DNA of 64,000 bases from JAJDIA01 sp031555145. Its GTDB lineage: Bacteria; Bacteroidota; Bacteroidia; Bacteroidales; Tannerellaceae. Where the stretch lies: assembly GCA_031555145.1 (NCBI GenBank), contig JAVBUR010000096.1:6393-70392 (forward strand), written 5' to 3'. The translations under genes were made by a program, and so were the position numbers. The notes beneath the pieces were generated by a model that ran no database searches, was not told where the DNA came from, and was given only the letters and a program-made list of their open reading frames with translations. Below, in pieces: positions 1 through 7,153 of this stretch; within the stretch, counting starts at the first letter, position 1; each line of letters opens with the position of its first letter.

Positions 1-155
1 CCTATTTGCGGAGCGGCCAGTCCCACGCCCTCTGCATGGTACATGGTTTCAAACATATTCGCAACCAGTTGTTTCAGATCGGGATAATCAGCGGGTACTA
101 ACCCGGCCTCTTCCCGCAACACCGGCTGACCATATAAATAAATCGGTAATATCAT
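1..155 (-). CDS. def: Peptide deformylase, N-terminal part (runs off the window)
   Basis: Removes the formyl group from the initiator methionine of new proteins in the cytoplasm. On the complement the frame starts MILPIYLYGQPVLREEA and reaches GVGLAAPQI, the first conserved motif of the metal-dependent deformylase family, just before the window ends. The other two motifs (EGCLS and HExDH) lie outside, so intactness cannot be judged. The ATG overlaps the stop of the upstream gene as ATGA, so it is probably translated by coupling to ruvX. The motif makes the family assignment strong despite only about 51 visible codons. Confidence 0.9.
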   Translation of the reverse strand, partial: MILPIYLYGQPVLREEAGLVPADYPDLKQLVANMFETMYHAEGVGLAAPQI

Positions 156-580
156 TTTAAAAAAGATTGTTTGTTTGATTCGAGATAGGATTGCAGGATA
201 ATCACGGCGCTGATCTCATCGACCAGGGCTTTGTCCTGCCGTTTTTTCTTTTTCAGCCCGCCGTCCAACATGGCACGATGGGCAAGTACGGATGTAAACC
301 GCTCGTCGACATACTGCACGGGGATCTGGGGAATGATACGTTTGAGGTGTTTCACAAACGCTTCCACATATGGCATGTTTTCTGAAGGTTCATTATTCAT
401 CTGACGAGGTTGGCCGACAACGAATACGTCCACCGGCTCACGGGTTATATAGTCTGAAAGAAAGGAAACCACTTCGCCGCTGGGTACCGTAGTCAGTCCG
501 TTTGCGATCAACTGTAGCGTATCTGTCACCGCCAGTCCGGTTCGCTTTCGGCCATAATCTATTGCAATGATTCGTCCCAT
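152..580 (-). CDS. ruvX: YqgF/RuvX family pre-16S rRNA nuclease (putative Holliday junction resolvase)
   Basis: RNase H-fold nuclease family implicated in 16S rRNA 5' maturation; older annotation calls it a Holliday junction resolvase. The protein opens MGRIIAIDYGRKRTGLA, the usual DxGxxRxG motif with its metal-binding Asp, and has VDERFTS near residue 90 and a basic KKKKRQDKALVDEISA stretch ending in the conserved D-E-x-A region. At about 142 residues it has the normal family length. I start it at the ATG at 580; an in-frame TTG three codons upstream is less likely. TATCTTTG, a Bacteroidetes minus-7 box, sits at 587-594, so the message would have almost no leader. It overlaps def by four bases. 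Confidence 0.93.
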   Translation of the reverse strand: MGRIIAIDYGRKRTGLAVTDTLQLIANGLTTVPSGEVVSFLSDYITREPVDVFVVGQPRQMNNEPSENMPYVEAFVKHLKRIIPQIPVQYVDERFTSVLAHRAMLDGGLKKKKRQDKALVDEISAVIILQSYLESNKQSFLK

Positions 581-586
581 CGGGCA

Positions 587-594
587 CAAAGATA
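587..594 (-). promoter_or_regulatory. Minus-7 box of ruvX-def
   Basis: TATCTTTG on the minus strand fits the Bacteroidetes TAnnTTTG element. It ends only seven bases before the ruvX ATG, which implies a very short or absent 5' leader. I see no well-placed TTG for the minus-33 box. Confidence 0.5.
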
Positions 595-649
595 AGCGAA
601 AAACAGATACAAATTACACAAGGAGACGAAAAGTGTGCAACAATATTGC

Positions 650-2047
650 TTAATAGGCATTCCGTTCACCGGCAAACATATTGATAACGGTCACCACTAT
701 GATCTTCAGATCAAGGAAAAACGACCAGTTTTCGATGTACCATACATCGCGTTTCACGCGGCCTTCCATCTGCTCCAGCGTCTTGGTCTCGCCCCGGTAG
801 CCTGTCACCTGTGCCCAACCCGTTACACCGGGTTTCACCAGGTGGCGCACCATGTATTTATCGATAATGGCGGAATATTGTTCGGTATGCTTCAACATAT
901 GCGGACGAGGGCCAACGACCGACATATCTCCTTTCAACACATTGACGAACTGGGGGAATTCGTCCAGGTTGGTACGCCGAAGGAAGTCGCCGACACGGGT
1001 TTTACGCGGGTCGTCTTTTTGTGCCTGAAGTTTATCCGCATCCGGATTCACCCGCATGGTACGGAATTTATAGCAATCGAATTCATGCCCATACAACCCC
1101 GTGCGTTTTTGTTTGAACAGGACCGGACCGGAAGAGGTCAGCTTAATCAGTCCGCCGACAATCACATATAGAACCGGATAAACCGTTATCAGCACGACAA
1201 AAGAGAACACGATATCGAATGCCCGCTTCAAGACCCGGTTATAAGCCGACTGCAAAGGTTCACGGCGCACTGTCAGTACCGGGACCGACTCCAGCACCTC
1301 CATCACAAGGCTCTTCTTCACATTCCGATAGAACTCAGGCACGATATAGAATCGTACCATATGCTTCTCGGCAAAGTTGAGCATCCGAAGGATCTTATCG
1401 TCATGCGTACCGGGCAGGGTACAGTAGATTTCGTCGATATCGTTTTCCAACACGTATTTTTCCACCTCGTGTGTCATACCGAGGTAATTGGGAAGTATGT
1501 GTTTCAGTGAAATATTATCGTCGAAGAAGCCCATTACATGCAGCCCGTATGCGAGGTCGTCTTTCATTACACGGTACAATTCCATACCGTTCTTCCCGGC
1601 ACCGACAATCACAATTTTCTTAAAACTATATCCTTTCCGGCGGTAATACTTTACCAGCATACGAATCAGTATACGCCATATTGAGAAGCCAACCACAGCT
1701 ACCACGTAATAGACCAGCAGGAAAGTAGCCAACACATCGCCAATATTCAGGAAAATAAGACAGGTGGAAAAGAGAATCAACAAGAAGGTAACCAGTAAAA
1801 AGGCACGTTGAACGATCTTATCCAGAAAGACCACCGACATATGGATCTGTAGCGGCACAAAATAAAGCGAAAAGAAATAACAGAAATTCAACAGCAGCAA
1901 CACTTCCCGAATCTGCGGCGTGATGGCATGTGTATAGAATGGACCCAGGCTGGAATACACAAAATAGAATAAGGCATTCAACACAAGCAGGTCGCCTATG
2001 CCGATCATCCATTGGATCAAATACCCTTGTTTTTTACTAAAATCCAT
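650..2047 (-). CDS. Undecaprenyl-phosphate sugar-1-phosphate transferase (WcaJ/WbaP-type initiating enzyme)
   Basis: Inner-membrane enzyme that moves a sugar-1-phosphate from a nucleotide sugar to undecaprenyl phosphate to begin a polysaccharide repeat. Four hydrophobic segments fill the first 130 residues, then comes a Rossmann-like region (VIVGAGKNGMELYR), a further membrane hairpin, and the C-terminal bacterial sugar transferase domain with FKQKRTGLYGHEFDCYKFRT, FLRRTNLDEFPQFVNVLKGD and SVVGPRPHM. Length of about 465 residues fits the family. I prefer the ATG at 2047: the upstream ATG at 2065 nearly touches the minus-7 box. It is transcribed from its own promoter. It is a second initiating enzyme besides the WecA-like one at 62419, so it may serve a different glycan. 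The sugar specificity cannot be read from sequence. Confidence 0.9.
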   Translation of the reverse strand: MDFSKKQGYLIQWMIGIGDLLVLNALFYFVYSSLGPFYTHAITPQIREVLLLLNFCYFFSLYFVPLQIHMSVVFLDKIVQRAFLLVTFLLILFSTCLIFLNIGDVLATFLLVYYVVAVVGFSIWRILIRMLVKYYRRKGYSFKKIVIVGAGKNGMELYRVMKDDLAYGLHVMGFFDDNISLKHILPNYLGMTHEVEKYVLENDIDEIYCTLPGTHDDKILRMLNFAEKHMVRFYIVPEFYRNVKKSLVMEVLESVPVLTVRREPLQSAYNRVLKRAFDIVFSFVVLITVYPVLYVIVGGLIKLTSSGPVLFKQKRTGLYGHEFDCYKFRTMRVNPDADKLQAQKDDPRKTRVGDFLRRTNLDEFPQFVNVLKGDMSVVGPRPHMLKHTEQYSAIIDKYMVRHLVKPGVTGWAQVTGYRGETKTLEQMEGRVKRDVWYIENWSFFLDLKIIVVTVINMFAGERNAY

Positions 2048-2066
2048 TCCGGTTGCTAAAGTCATG

Positions 2067-2097
2067 CAAAAGTAAACATATTATCGTGTCATGCAAA
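2067..2097 (-). promoter_or_regulatory. Promoter of the initiating transferase gene
   Basis: On the minus strand TTTG (2094-2097), 19 bases, then TACTTTTG (2067-2074), which fits the Bacteroidetes TTG-N19-TAnnTTTG pattern. The minus-33 TTTG is part of the T tract of the ompA terminator directly upstream. Confidence 0.7.
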
Positions 2098-2124
2098 AAA
2101 AAAGCCGCCTCGAAAGGCAGCTTT
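2094..2124 (-). terminator. Rho-independent terminator of the OmpA-family gene
   Basis: The arms AAAGCCGCCT (2101-2110) and AGGCAGCTTT (2115-2124) pair with one mismatch around a CGAA loop. On the minus strand the hairpin is followed by a run of T. It lies 22 bases past the stop of the gene ending at 2147. Confidence 0.85.
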
Positions 2125-2146
2125 TTCTTTTATGCTAAATCGCTTA

Positions 2147-3292
2147 TTATTTGTTAGCGCGCATGATAACAACACGGTTCCAGTTGTTTTCCGGATACGG
2201 TTGTTCTTCTACACCCTTCCACTCAATAGTGATCTGGTTAGAGCTAACACCATACTTGTCGATCAGTTCCTTGGCAACGGCTCTTGCACGTTTTTCAGAC
2301 AACTTCATGTTGTAGTCTGCTTTACCCGTTTTCTTGTCGGCATAACCAATCACCTTGACCGGAGCATTGTTCCCTTTTACGAACTCAGCAGTGTTGTAGA
2401 TGTTGATCTGCTGGTTCTTGTCAACCACAGAGCTGTTCAGACGGAAGAATACCACATTGTCGATAATGTTGTTTTCGATGATAGCAGGAGCTACCGGAGG
2501 ACATTCCGGGCAAGAAGCCGGACGTTTGCTCAGCTGGTCGTTTTCTGCACGCAGCGAGTTGATCTGATTGTTCAGGTCGTTCAACAAAGCGTAGTCTGTC
2601 GGTTCGATCACTTCGAAATCAGTCTTACCCAGTCTGAAGCTCAAACCGGCTGTCAACTGTCCGATACCGTCCGTCAGGTGGTATTTAGATACACGGTTGA
2701 ACTGTTCGTTCAACAATGAACCCTGCAATTCCACGCTCAGGTCTACACGTTTGCTCAAACGGAACAAGGTCAGGATACCGGCATTCAGCGTCGGAGATTC
2801 CGTACGGGGGATACCCTGATTTTCGAAACGCTGTGCATAACCCATACCGACCCAAGGGATCAGGTGGAATACCTTTGAGTCGTTGTACGGAGCCCACAGG
2901 TTTGTTACATCCCACAACAGGTCTGCATGAGCTGCGAAATACTTGTTGTTCTGTTTGAACAGTTCAGAACCGCCACGATCTTCGAAACCTACGATCGGGC
3001 CACCATTCAATTGTACACGGAACCCAAGGATCGGGCTATACCATTTACCAAATGACAACTGCGGAGCGAAGTTGATACGTTTACCAAAATCTGCTTCACC
3101 ATTATCATCGCCAAACAATACGCTGGCACCACCGGCAACTGAAATAAACCAGTTGTCGCCGGCTTTGTTTTTCTTGAAATTCGTTTTGTAACCAGCCTCA
3201 TTGCTATAACCTACCTGCGGTTTGTATTCCTGGGCAGATGCCGCAAATACAAAACCTGCCAACAACGCAAAAAGTAATACTTTTGTCTTCAT
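2147..3292 (-). CDS. OmpA-family outer membrane protein
   Basis: Outer-membrane barrel with a periplasmic peptidoglycan-binding OmpA domain that ties the outer membrane to the wall. A signal peptide (MKTKVLLFALLAGFVFAASA) precedes EYKPQVGYSNEAG and a beta-rich N-terminal half; a short coiled stretch (NNQINSLRAENDQLSKR) and a CPECPP segment lead to the C-terminal domain with NVVFFRLNSSVVD, KVIGYADKKTGKADYNMKLS and EKRARAVAKELI. The conserved NxxLSxxRA helix appears as NMKLSEKRA. About 381 residues is the usual size for the abundant Bacteroidetes OmpA-type proteins. I start at the ATG at 3292; the GTG two codons upstream is less likely. It has its own promoter and terminator, so it is monocistronic. 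Confidence 0.92.
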   Translation of the reverse strand: MKTKVLLFALLAGFVFAASAQEYKPQVGYSNEAGYKTNFKKNKAGDNWFISVAGGASVLFGDDNGEADFGKRINFAPQLSFGKWYSPILGFRVQLNGGPIVGFEDRGGSELFKQNNKYFAAHADLLWDVTNLWAPYNDSKVFHLIPWVGMGYAQRFENQGIPRTESPTLNAGILTLFRLSKRVDLSVELQGSLLNEQFNRVSKYHLTDGIGQLTAGLSFRLGKTDFEVIEPTDYALLNDLNNQINSLRAENDQLSKRPASCPECPPVAPAIIENNIIDNVVFFRLNSSVVDKNQQINIYNTAEFVKGNNAPVKVIGYADKKTGKADYNMKLSEKRARAVAKELIDKYGVSSNQITIEWKGVEEQPYPENNWNRVVIMRANK

Positions 3293-3346
3293 ATTCACTC
3301 AAATTAAAATAAAATCTATTTTTATCTTCTTAACACTCACAAGGTG

Positions 3347-3377
3347 CAAAATTATAACTTTTTAAAAATATAACAAA
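3347..3377 (-). promoter_or_regulatory. Promoter of the OmpA-family gene
   Basis: TTTG (3374-3377), 19 bases, then TAATTTTG (3347-3354) on the minus strand, a near-ideal Bacteroidetes promoter. It leaves a leader of about 50 bases rich in A and T before the ATG at 3292. Confidence 0.75.
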
Positions 3378-3400
3378 ACATTTCGGGGTTTTGTTTCATC

Positions 3401-4549
3401 TCACTCAAAATAGTTCAGTATTTTGAAGCCTCCATCGCGCAGATATGACTCTTTTTTCATTATTTTCACATCGCCCTGCATCATGTCTTTAATCAATGCC
3501 GGCAGGTCGTAACGAGGCTCCCAACCCAAGCGGGTACGGGCTTTCGTCGCATCTCCGATCAGCAAATCCACCTCGGTAGGGCGGAAATACAAGGGATCAA
3601 CTCCGACGACTTCTTCGCCTATCCGCTTTTTCAGGTTTTCATAATAGGCCTCTCCCACCCGTTCGCAAAAGATTGATTGATCTATATCATGTAATACGGC
3701 GATTTCGTCTACCCCGGTTCCCTTATACTTCACCTCGACACCGATCTCGGCAAAGGCCATTCGAATAAATTCACGGATGGAAGTGGTCACGCCGGTGGCG
3801 ATCACATAATCCGAGGGTTCGTCTTGTTGCAGGATTAGGTACATGGCACGCACATAGTCTTTCGCATGTCCCCAGTCGCGTTGCGACGAGAGGTTACCCA
3901 TAAACACCTTTTGCTGCATACCCAGGGCGATACGCGAAATAGCGCGGCTCACCTTACGCGTCACGAATGTTTCCCCCCGCAACGGCGATTCGTGGTTGAA
4001 CAGGATGCCGTTCGACGCATGCATGCCATAAGCTTCGCGGTAGTTCACCGTGATCCAATAGGCGTAGAGTTTGGCTACGGCATACGGGCTACGCGGATAA
4101 AATGGGGTAGTTTCCTTTTGAGGCACTTCCTGCACCAGTCCATACAGTTCGGAGGTGGAGGCCTGGTAGACACGTGTCTTCTTCGCCAGGTTCAGCAGGC
4201 GTACAGCCTCCAGGACGCGCAGGGTGCCGAGCCCGTCAGCATTGGCCGTATATTCGGGGGTATCAAAACTCACCTTTACATGGCTCATGGCGGCCAGGTT
4301 ATAGATTTCGTCCGGCTGTATCTCTCCGATGATACGGGTCAGGTTCAAACTGTCGGTGAGATCGCCGTAATGCAACACCAGGTTACGGTTTTCGACATGC
4401 GGATCCTGGTACAGGTGGTCGATGCGGTCGGTATTAAACATCGATGCCCGACGCTTGATACCATGCACCAGATACCCTTTCTTGACCAGGTATTCCGCCA
4501 GATAAGCACCGTCTTGCCCGGTAATACCGGTAATTAAAGCTGTTTTCAT
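3401..4549 (-). CDS. gmd: GDP-mannose 4,6-dehydratase
   Basis: Converts GDP-D-mannose to GDP-4-keto-6-deoxymannose, the first step to GDP-L-fucose, in the cytoplasm with bound NADP. The N terminus has the nucleotide-binding loop GITGQDGAYLAEYL, followed by TSELYG (catalytic Thr/Glu region) and SPYAVAKLYAYW, which carries the YxxxK catalytic pair. RRASMFNTDRIDHLY is typical of Gmd. The 382-residue length is normal. It lies 165 bases downstream of fcl on the same strand, so rfbA-fcl-gmd is probably one transcript with a structured spacer before this gene. No defect was seen. Confidence 0.97.
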   Translation of the reverse strand: MKTALITGITGQDGAYLAEYLVKKGYLVHGIKRRASMFNTDRIDHLYQDPHVENRNLVLHYGDLTDSLNLTRIIGEIQPDEIYNLAAMSHVKVSFDTPEYTANADGLGTLRVLEAVRLLNLAKKTRVYQASTSELYGLVQEVPQKETTPFYPRSPYAVAKLYAYWITVNYREAYGMHASNGILFNHESPLRGETFVTRKVSRAISRIALGMQQKVFMGNLSSQRDWGHAKDYVRAMYLILQQDEPSDYVIATGVTTSIREFIRMAFAEIGVEVKYKGTGVDEIAVLHDIDQSIFCERVGEAYYENLKKRIGEEVVGVDPLYFRPTEVDLLIGDATKARTRLGWEPRYDLPALIKDMMQGDVKIMKKESYLRDGGFKILNYFE

Positions 4550-4597
4550 TCTTTTTTAATTTATAGAAGGCGATCCGAAAACAGGATGATCTCTCAC

Positions 4598-4688
4598 AAA
4601 AAAAAGACCATGATGTTCGAATTCAAACGCCATTATGTTTGTTTACAAACGCCATGACGTTCGTTTTGGATCATCATGGTGTTTTTTT
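4598..4688. repeat. Structured repeat spacer between fcl and gmd
   Basis: The outer arms ACCATGATG (4607-4615) and CATCATGGT (4672-4680), flanked by A7 and T7 runs, can close a long stem. Inside are related direct repeats of the form CATKAYGTTYGTT (for example CATTATGTTTGTT near 4631 and CATGACGTTCGTT near 4653). A related sequence recurs at 16203-16240. It could attenuate gmd, stabilise the upstream message or be a dispersed intergenic repeat; I cannot separate these. Confidence 0.6.
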
Positions 4689-4714
4689 CCCACTGCCTGC
4701 CAGCGAAATAAAGG

Positions 4715-5782
4715 CTAGGCAAGATACCAGTCGTACAGCCGCTTCACTCCTTCAGCCAGTTCGACCCGATGGTGCCAGCCAAGGGCATGAAGCTTCGTGA
4801 CGTCGGTCAGTTTGCGCATTGTGCCGTCGGGCTTGGAGGCATCGAATGTGATATCGCCGGTAAAACCGACAACATCCCGGATCAGGAAGGCCAGTTCACG
4901 GATCGAATGTTCCCGCCCTGTCCCAATATTGATGTGGGTATTGCGTACCTGGGGCGCACTGCCCTTCAGGTCGGCAAAATCCACCTTCTCCATAATATAT
5001 ACCGAGGCATCCGCCATTTCCTCACTCCAGAGGAATTCACGCATAGGAGATCCGGTTCCCCACAAGTCCACCCCGTCGGCACGGACTCCATACTTGGCCA
5101 GCAAGGCACTGACGGTTTCTTCCGTTGCCGTACCGTCAACACCTTCCACCGGTCGCTTATCGAGGTCGGCACGGATCGCCCGCCAGTCGCCCGTTTGCAG
5201 GCAATGTGCCAGGTAGATCTTCCGGATCATGGCCGGCAACACATGCGAACGTTCGAGGTCAAAGTTATCATTGGGGCCGTACAGGTTGGTAGGCATAATG
5301 GCTATAAAATTGGTTCCATATTGGAGATTATAGCTTTCACACAGTTTGATACCGGCTATTTTCGCTATCGCATACGGTTCATTGGTATATTCCAACGGTG
5401 AGGTAAGCAGGCAGTCTTCGGGCATCGGTTGTGGTGCTTCGCCCGGATAGATACAAGTGCTACCCAAAAAGAGCAACTTACGTACATTATTTATATAAGC
5501 CGCATGGATCACATTGTGTTGGATCATCCCGTTGCGGTAGATAAAATCAGCACGGAACGTATTATTAGCCAGGATACCGCCCACGTAGGCAGCTGCCAGG
5601 AATACATACTCCGGTTGCTCGTCGGCAAAGAAGGCATGTACGGCAGCCTGGTCGGTCAGATCAAGTTCGGCATGTGTACGAAGTACAAAGCGGGTATACC
5701 CCCGCTTCCGCAGGTTGTCCAGGATGGCCGAACCGACCAATCCCCGGTGTCCGGCTACGTATATTTTAGCTTGCTTATCCAT
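4715..5782 (-). CDS. fcl: GDP-L-fucose synthase
   Basis: Epimerises and reduces GDP-4-keto-6-deoxymannose to GDP-L-fucose using NADPH. The protein begins MDKQAKIYVAGHRGLVGSAI with the GxxGxxG dinucleotide loop, has FLGSTCIYP with the catalytic Ser region, and NEPYAIAKIAGIKLCESY carrying the YxxxK pair. At 355 residues it is about 35 longer than the E. coli enzyme because of an insert around residues 205-235 (VEGVDGTATEETVSALLAK), which I recall from Bacteroidetes homologues. It starts nine bases after rfbA ends, so the two share a message. The product GDP-fucose can feed capsule or surface protein glycosylation. Confidence 0.96.
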   Translation of the reverse strand: MDKQAKIYVAGHRGLVGSAILDNLRKRGYTRFVLRTHAELDLTDQAAVHAFFADEQPEYVFLAAAYVGGILANNTFRADFIYRNGMIQHNVIHAAYINNVRKLLFLGSTCIYPGEAPQPMPEDCLLTSPLEYTNEPYAIAKIAGIKLCESYNLQYGTNFIAIMPTNLYGPNDNFDLERSHVLPAMIRKIYLAHCLQTGDWRAIRADLDKRPVEGVDGTATEETVSALLAKYGVRADGVDLWGTGSPMREFLWSEEMADASVYIMEKVDFADLKGSAPQVRNTHINIGTGREHSIRELAFLIRDVVGFTGDITFDASKPDGTMRKLTDVTKLHALGWHHRVELAEGVKRLYDWYLA

Positions 5783-5791
5783 TACGCTTGA

Positions 5792-6673
5792 TCACTTACC
5801 TCCTTTTAGCAAATTCAGCAAATACTGCCCATAGGAATTTTTAGCCATGGGGGCAGCTACCTGCCGGAGCTGTTCGTCATTGATCCAGCCTTTGCCGTAC
5901 GCTATTTCTTCGAGACAGGCAATCATGTTACCCTGTCGCTTTTCGATCACTTCCACAAAGGTGGAGGCTTCCGACAATGAATCCTGCGTACCCGTATCCA
6001 ACCAGGCAAAGCCACGGCTCAACACCTGCACCTTCAGTTCGCCTGCCTGGAGGAACACCTCATTCACGGTAGTGATTTCCAACTCGCCCCGGGCAGACGG
6101 TTTGATCTGTGAAGCGACTTCCACCACCTTATTCGGATAAAAGTACAAACCTGTGACGGCATAGTTAGACTTCGGTGCCTTCGGTTTTTCCTCGATGCTT
6201 AGTGCGTTTCCGTCGGCATCCAGTTCCACTACGCCGTAGCGTTCGGGATCGGTTACTTTATAGCCAAAGACCGTCGCCTTGCCCTCTTCTTCAGCTACGC
6301 GCACCGATTCTTTTAGCATTTTGGTGAATCCCTGCCCATAGAAGATATTATCGCCCAGCACGAGGCAGGCGGCATCGCTGCCGATAAACCCGGCGCCGAT
6401 AATAAAGGCCTGTGCCAATCCGTCAGGGGATGGCTGTTCAGCATATTCGAAACGCACACCCAACTCCGACCCGTCGCCCAGCAACCGGCGGAATCCCGGT
6501 AGGTCGTGCGGGGTAGATATGATCAATATCTCCCGGATTCCGGCCAACATCAGCACCGAAATCGGATAATAGATCATCGGCTTGTCGTAGATAGGTAATA
6601 ACTGCTTTGATATCCCTTTCGTGATCGGATATAACCGAGTACCGGATCCACCGGCCAACACAATTCCTTTCAT
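5792..6673 (-). CDS. rfbA: Glucose-1-phosphate thymidylyltransferase
   Basis: Makes dTDP-glucose from dTTP and glucose-1-phosphate, the entry to dTDP-rhamnose and other dTDP-deoxysugars. The N terminus GIVLAGGSGTRLYPITKGI and SKQLLPIYDKPMIYYP are the standard nucleotidyltransferase signature, and VLGDNIFYGQGF and FAWLDTGTQDSL are typical of RfbA. The 293-residue length is normal. It heads the rfbA-fcl-gmd operon and has a promoter at 6701-6732. No rfbB, rfbC or rfbD lies in the window, so the rest of the dTDP-sugar pathway must be elsewhere. Confidence 0.96.
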   Translation of the reverse strand: MKGIVLAGGSGTRLYPITKGISKQLLPIYDKPMIYYPISVLMLAGIREILIISTPHDLPGFRRLLGDGSELGVRFEYAEQPSPDGLAQAFIIGAGFIGSDAACLVLGDNIFYGQGFTKMLKESVRVAEEEGKATVFGYKVTDPERYGVVELDADGNALSIEEKPKAPKSNYAVTGLYFYPNKVVEVASQIKPSARGELEITTVNEVFLQAGELKVQVLSRGFAWLDTGTQDSLSEASTFVEVIEKRQGNMIACLEEIAYGKGWINDEQLRQVAAPMAKNSYGQYLLNLLKGGK

Positions 6674-6700
6674 AACGTTGTTTAGTTAAAAATAACATAG

Positions 6701-6732
6701 CAAAGATAGCTTTATCCGGTTGATGCGCAAAA
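6701..6732 (-). promoter_or_regulatory. Promoter of rfbA-fcl-gmd
   Basis: On the minus strand TTTTG (6728-6732), 19 bases, then TATCTTTG (6701-6708). It overlaps the oppositely directed promoter at 6720-6749. Confidence 0.75.
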
Positions 6733-6749
6733 CTTATGTCGTATTTTTG
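6720..6749 (+). promoter_or_regulatory. Promoter of the small lipoprotein gene
   Basis: TTG (6720-6722), 19 bases, then TATTTTTG (6742-6749) on the plus strand. Its minus-33 region falls within the rfbA promoter, so the two polymerases would compete. Confidence 0.65.
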
Positions 6750-6785
6750 CTGTTTATTACATAACAATCTAAAATCGCTAAAACG

Positions 6786-7151
6786 ATGCGTAACCGATCA
6801 TTTTTTATCACATTGTGCTGCATGGCTGTCCTGACGGCTGCCTCTTTCACTGCCTGTAAGCAGAAAACAGCACCTCAGACAGGAGACACAGTCACGCTGA
6901 CAGCACAAACGTCTTCACAGACGGTCAACGGAAAGGTCATTGACGCCACCATGAACAACATCATGTTGCTCACGGAGAAAGGCGACACCCTCCACATCAG
7001 CACCATGGATGCCGATCCTGAAAAGGTGCCCGGCGTATTGCTGGAGGATAAGGTACAAATAACCTGCGTTACAGAGAAAGTAAACGGACAAGACATCCTC
7101 AAAGCCATCGAACTGACGGTGACCGAACCGGGGCTATACCGCGACAAGTAA
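6786..7151 (+). CDS. Small lipoprotein of unknown function
   Basis: 121 residues with a lipoprotein signal peptide: a hydrophobic stretch ending SFTAC, so Cys24 should be lipidated, followed by KQKTAPQTG. The mature part is short and beta-rich, with TVNGKVIDATMNNIMLLTEKGDTLHISTMDAD, resembling a small OB-like barrel that is described in Bacteroidetes as an unnamed lipoprotein; I do not recognise a named family. It is transcribed from its own promoter divergently from rfbA and converges with the TonB receptor gene, its stop lying two bases from the receptor's. No partner gene suggests a role. Confidence 0.8.
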   Translation: MRNRSFFITLCCMAVLTAASFTACKQKTAPQTGDTVTLTAQTSSQTVNGKVIDATMNNIMLLTEKGDTLHISTMDADPEKVPGVLLEDKVQITCVTEKVNGQDILKAIELTVTEPGLYRDK

Positions 7152-7153
7152 CG

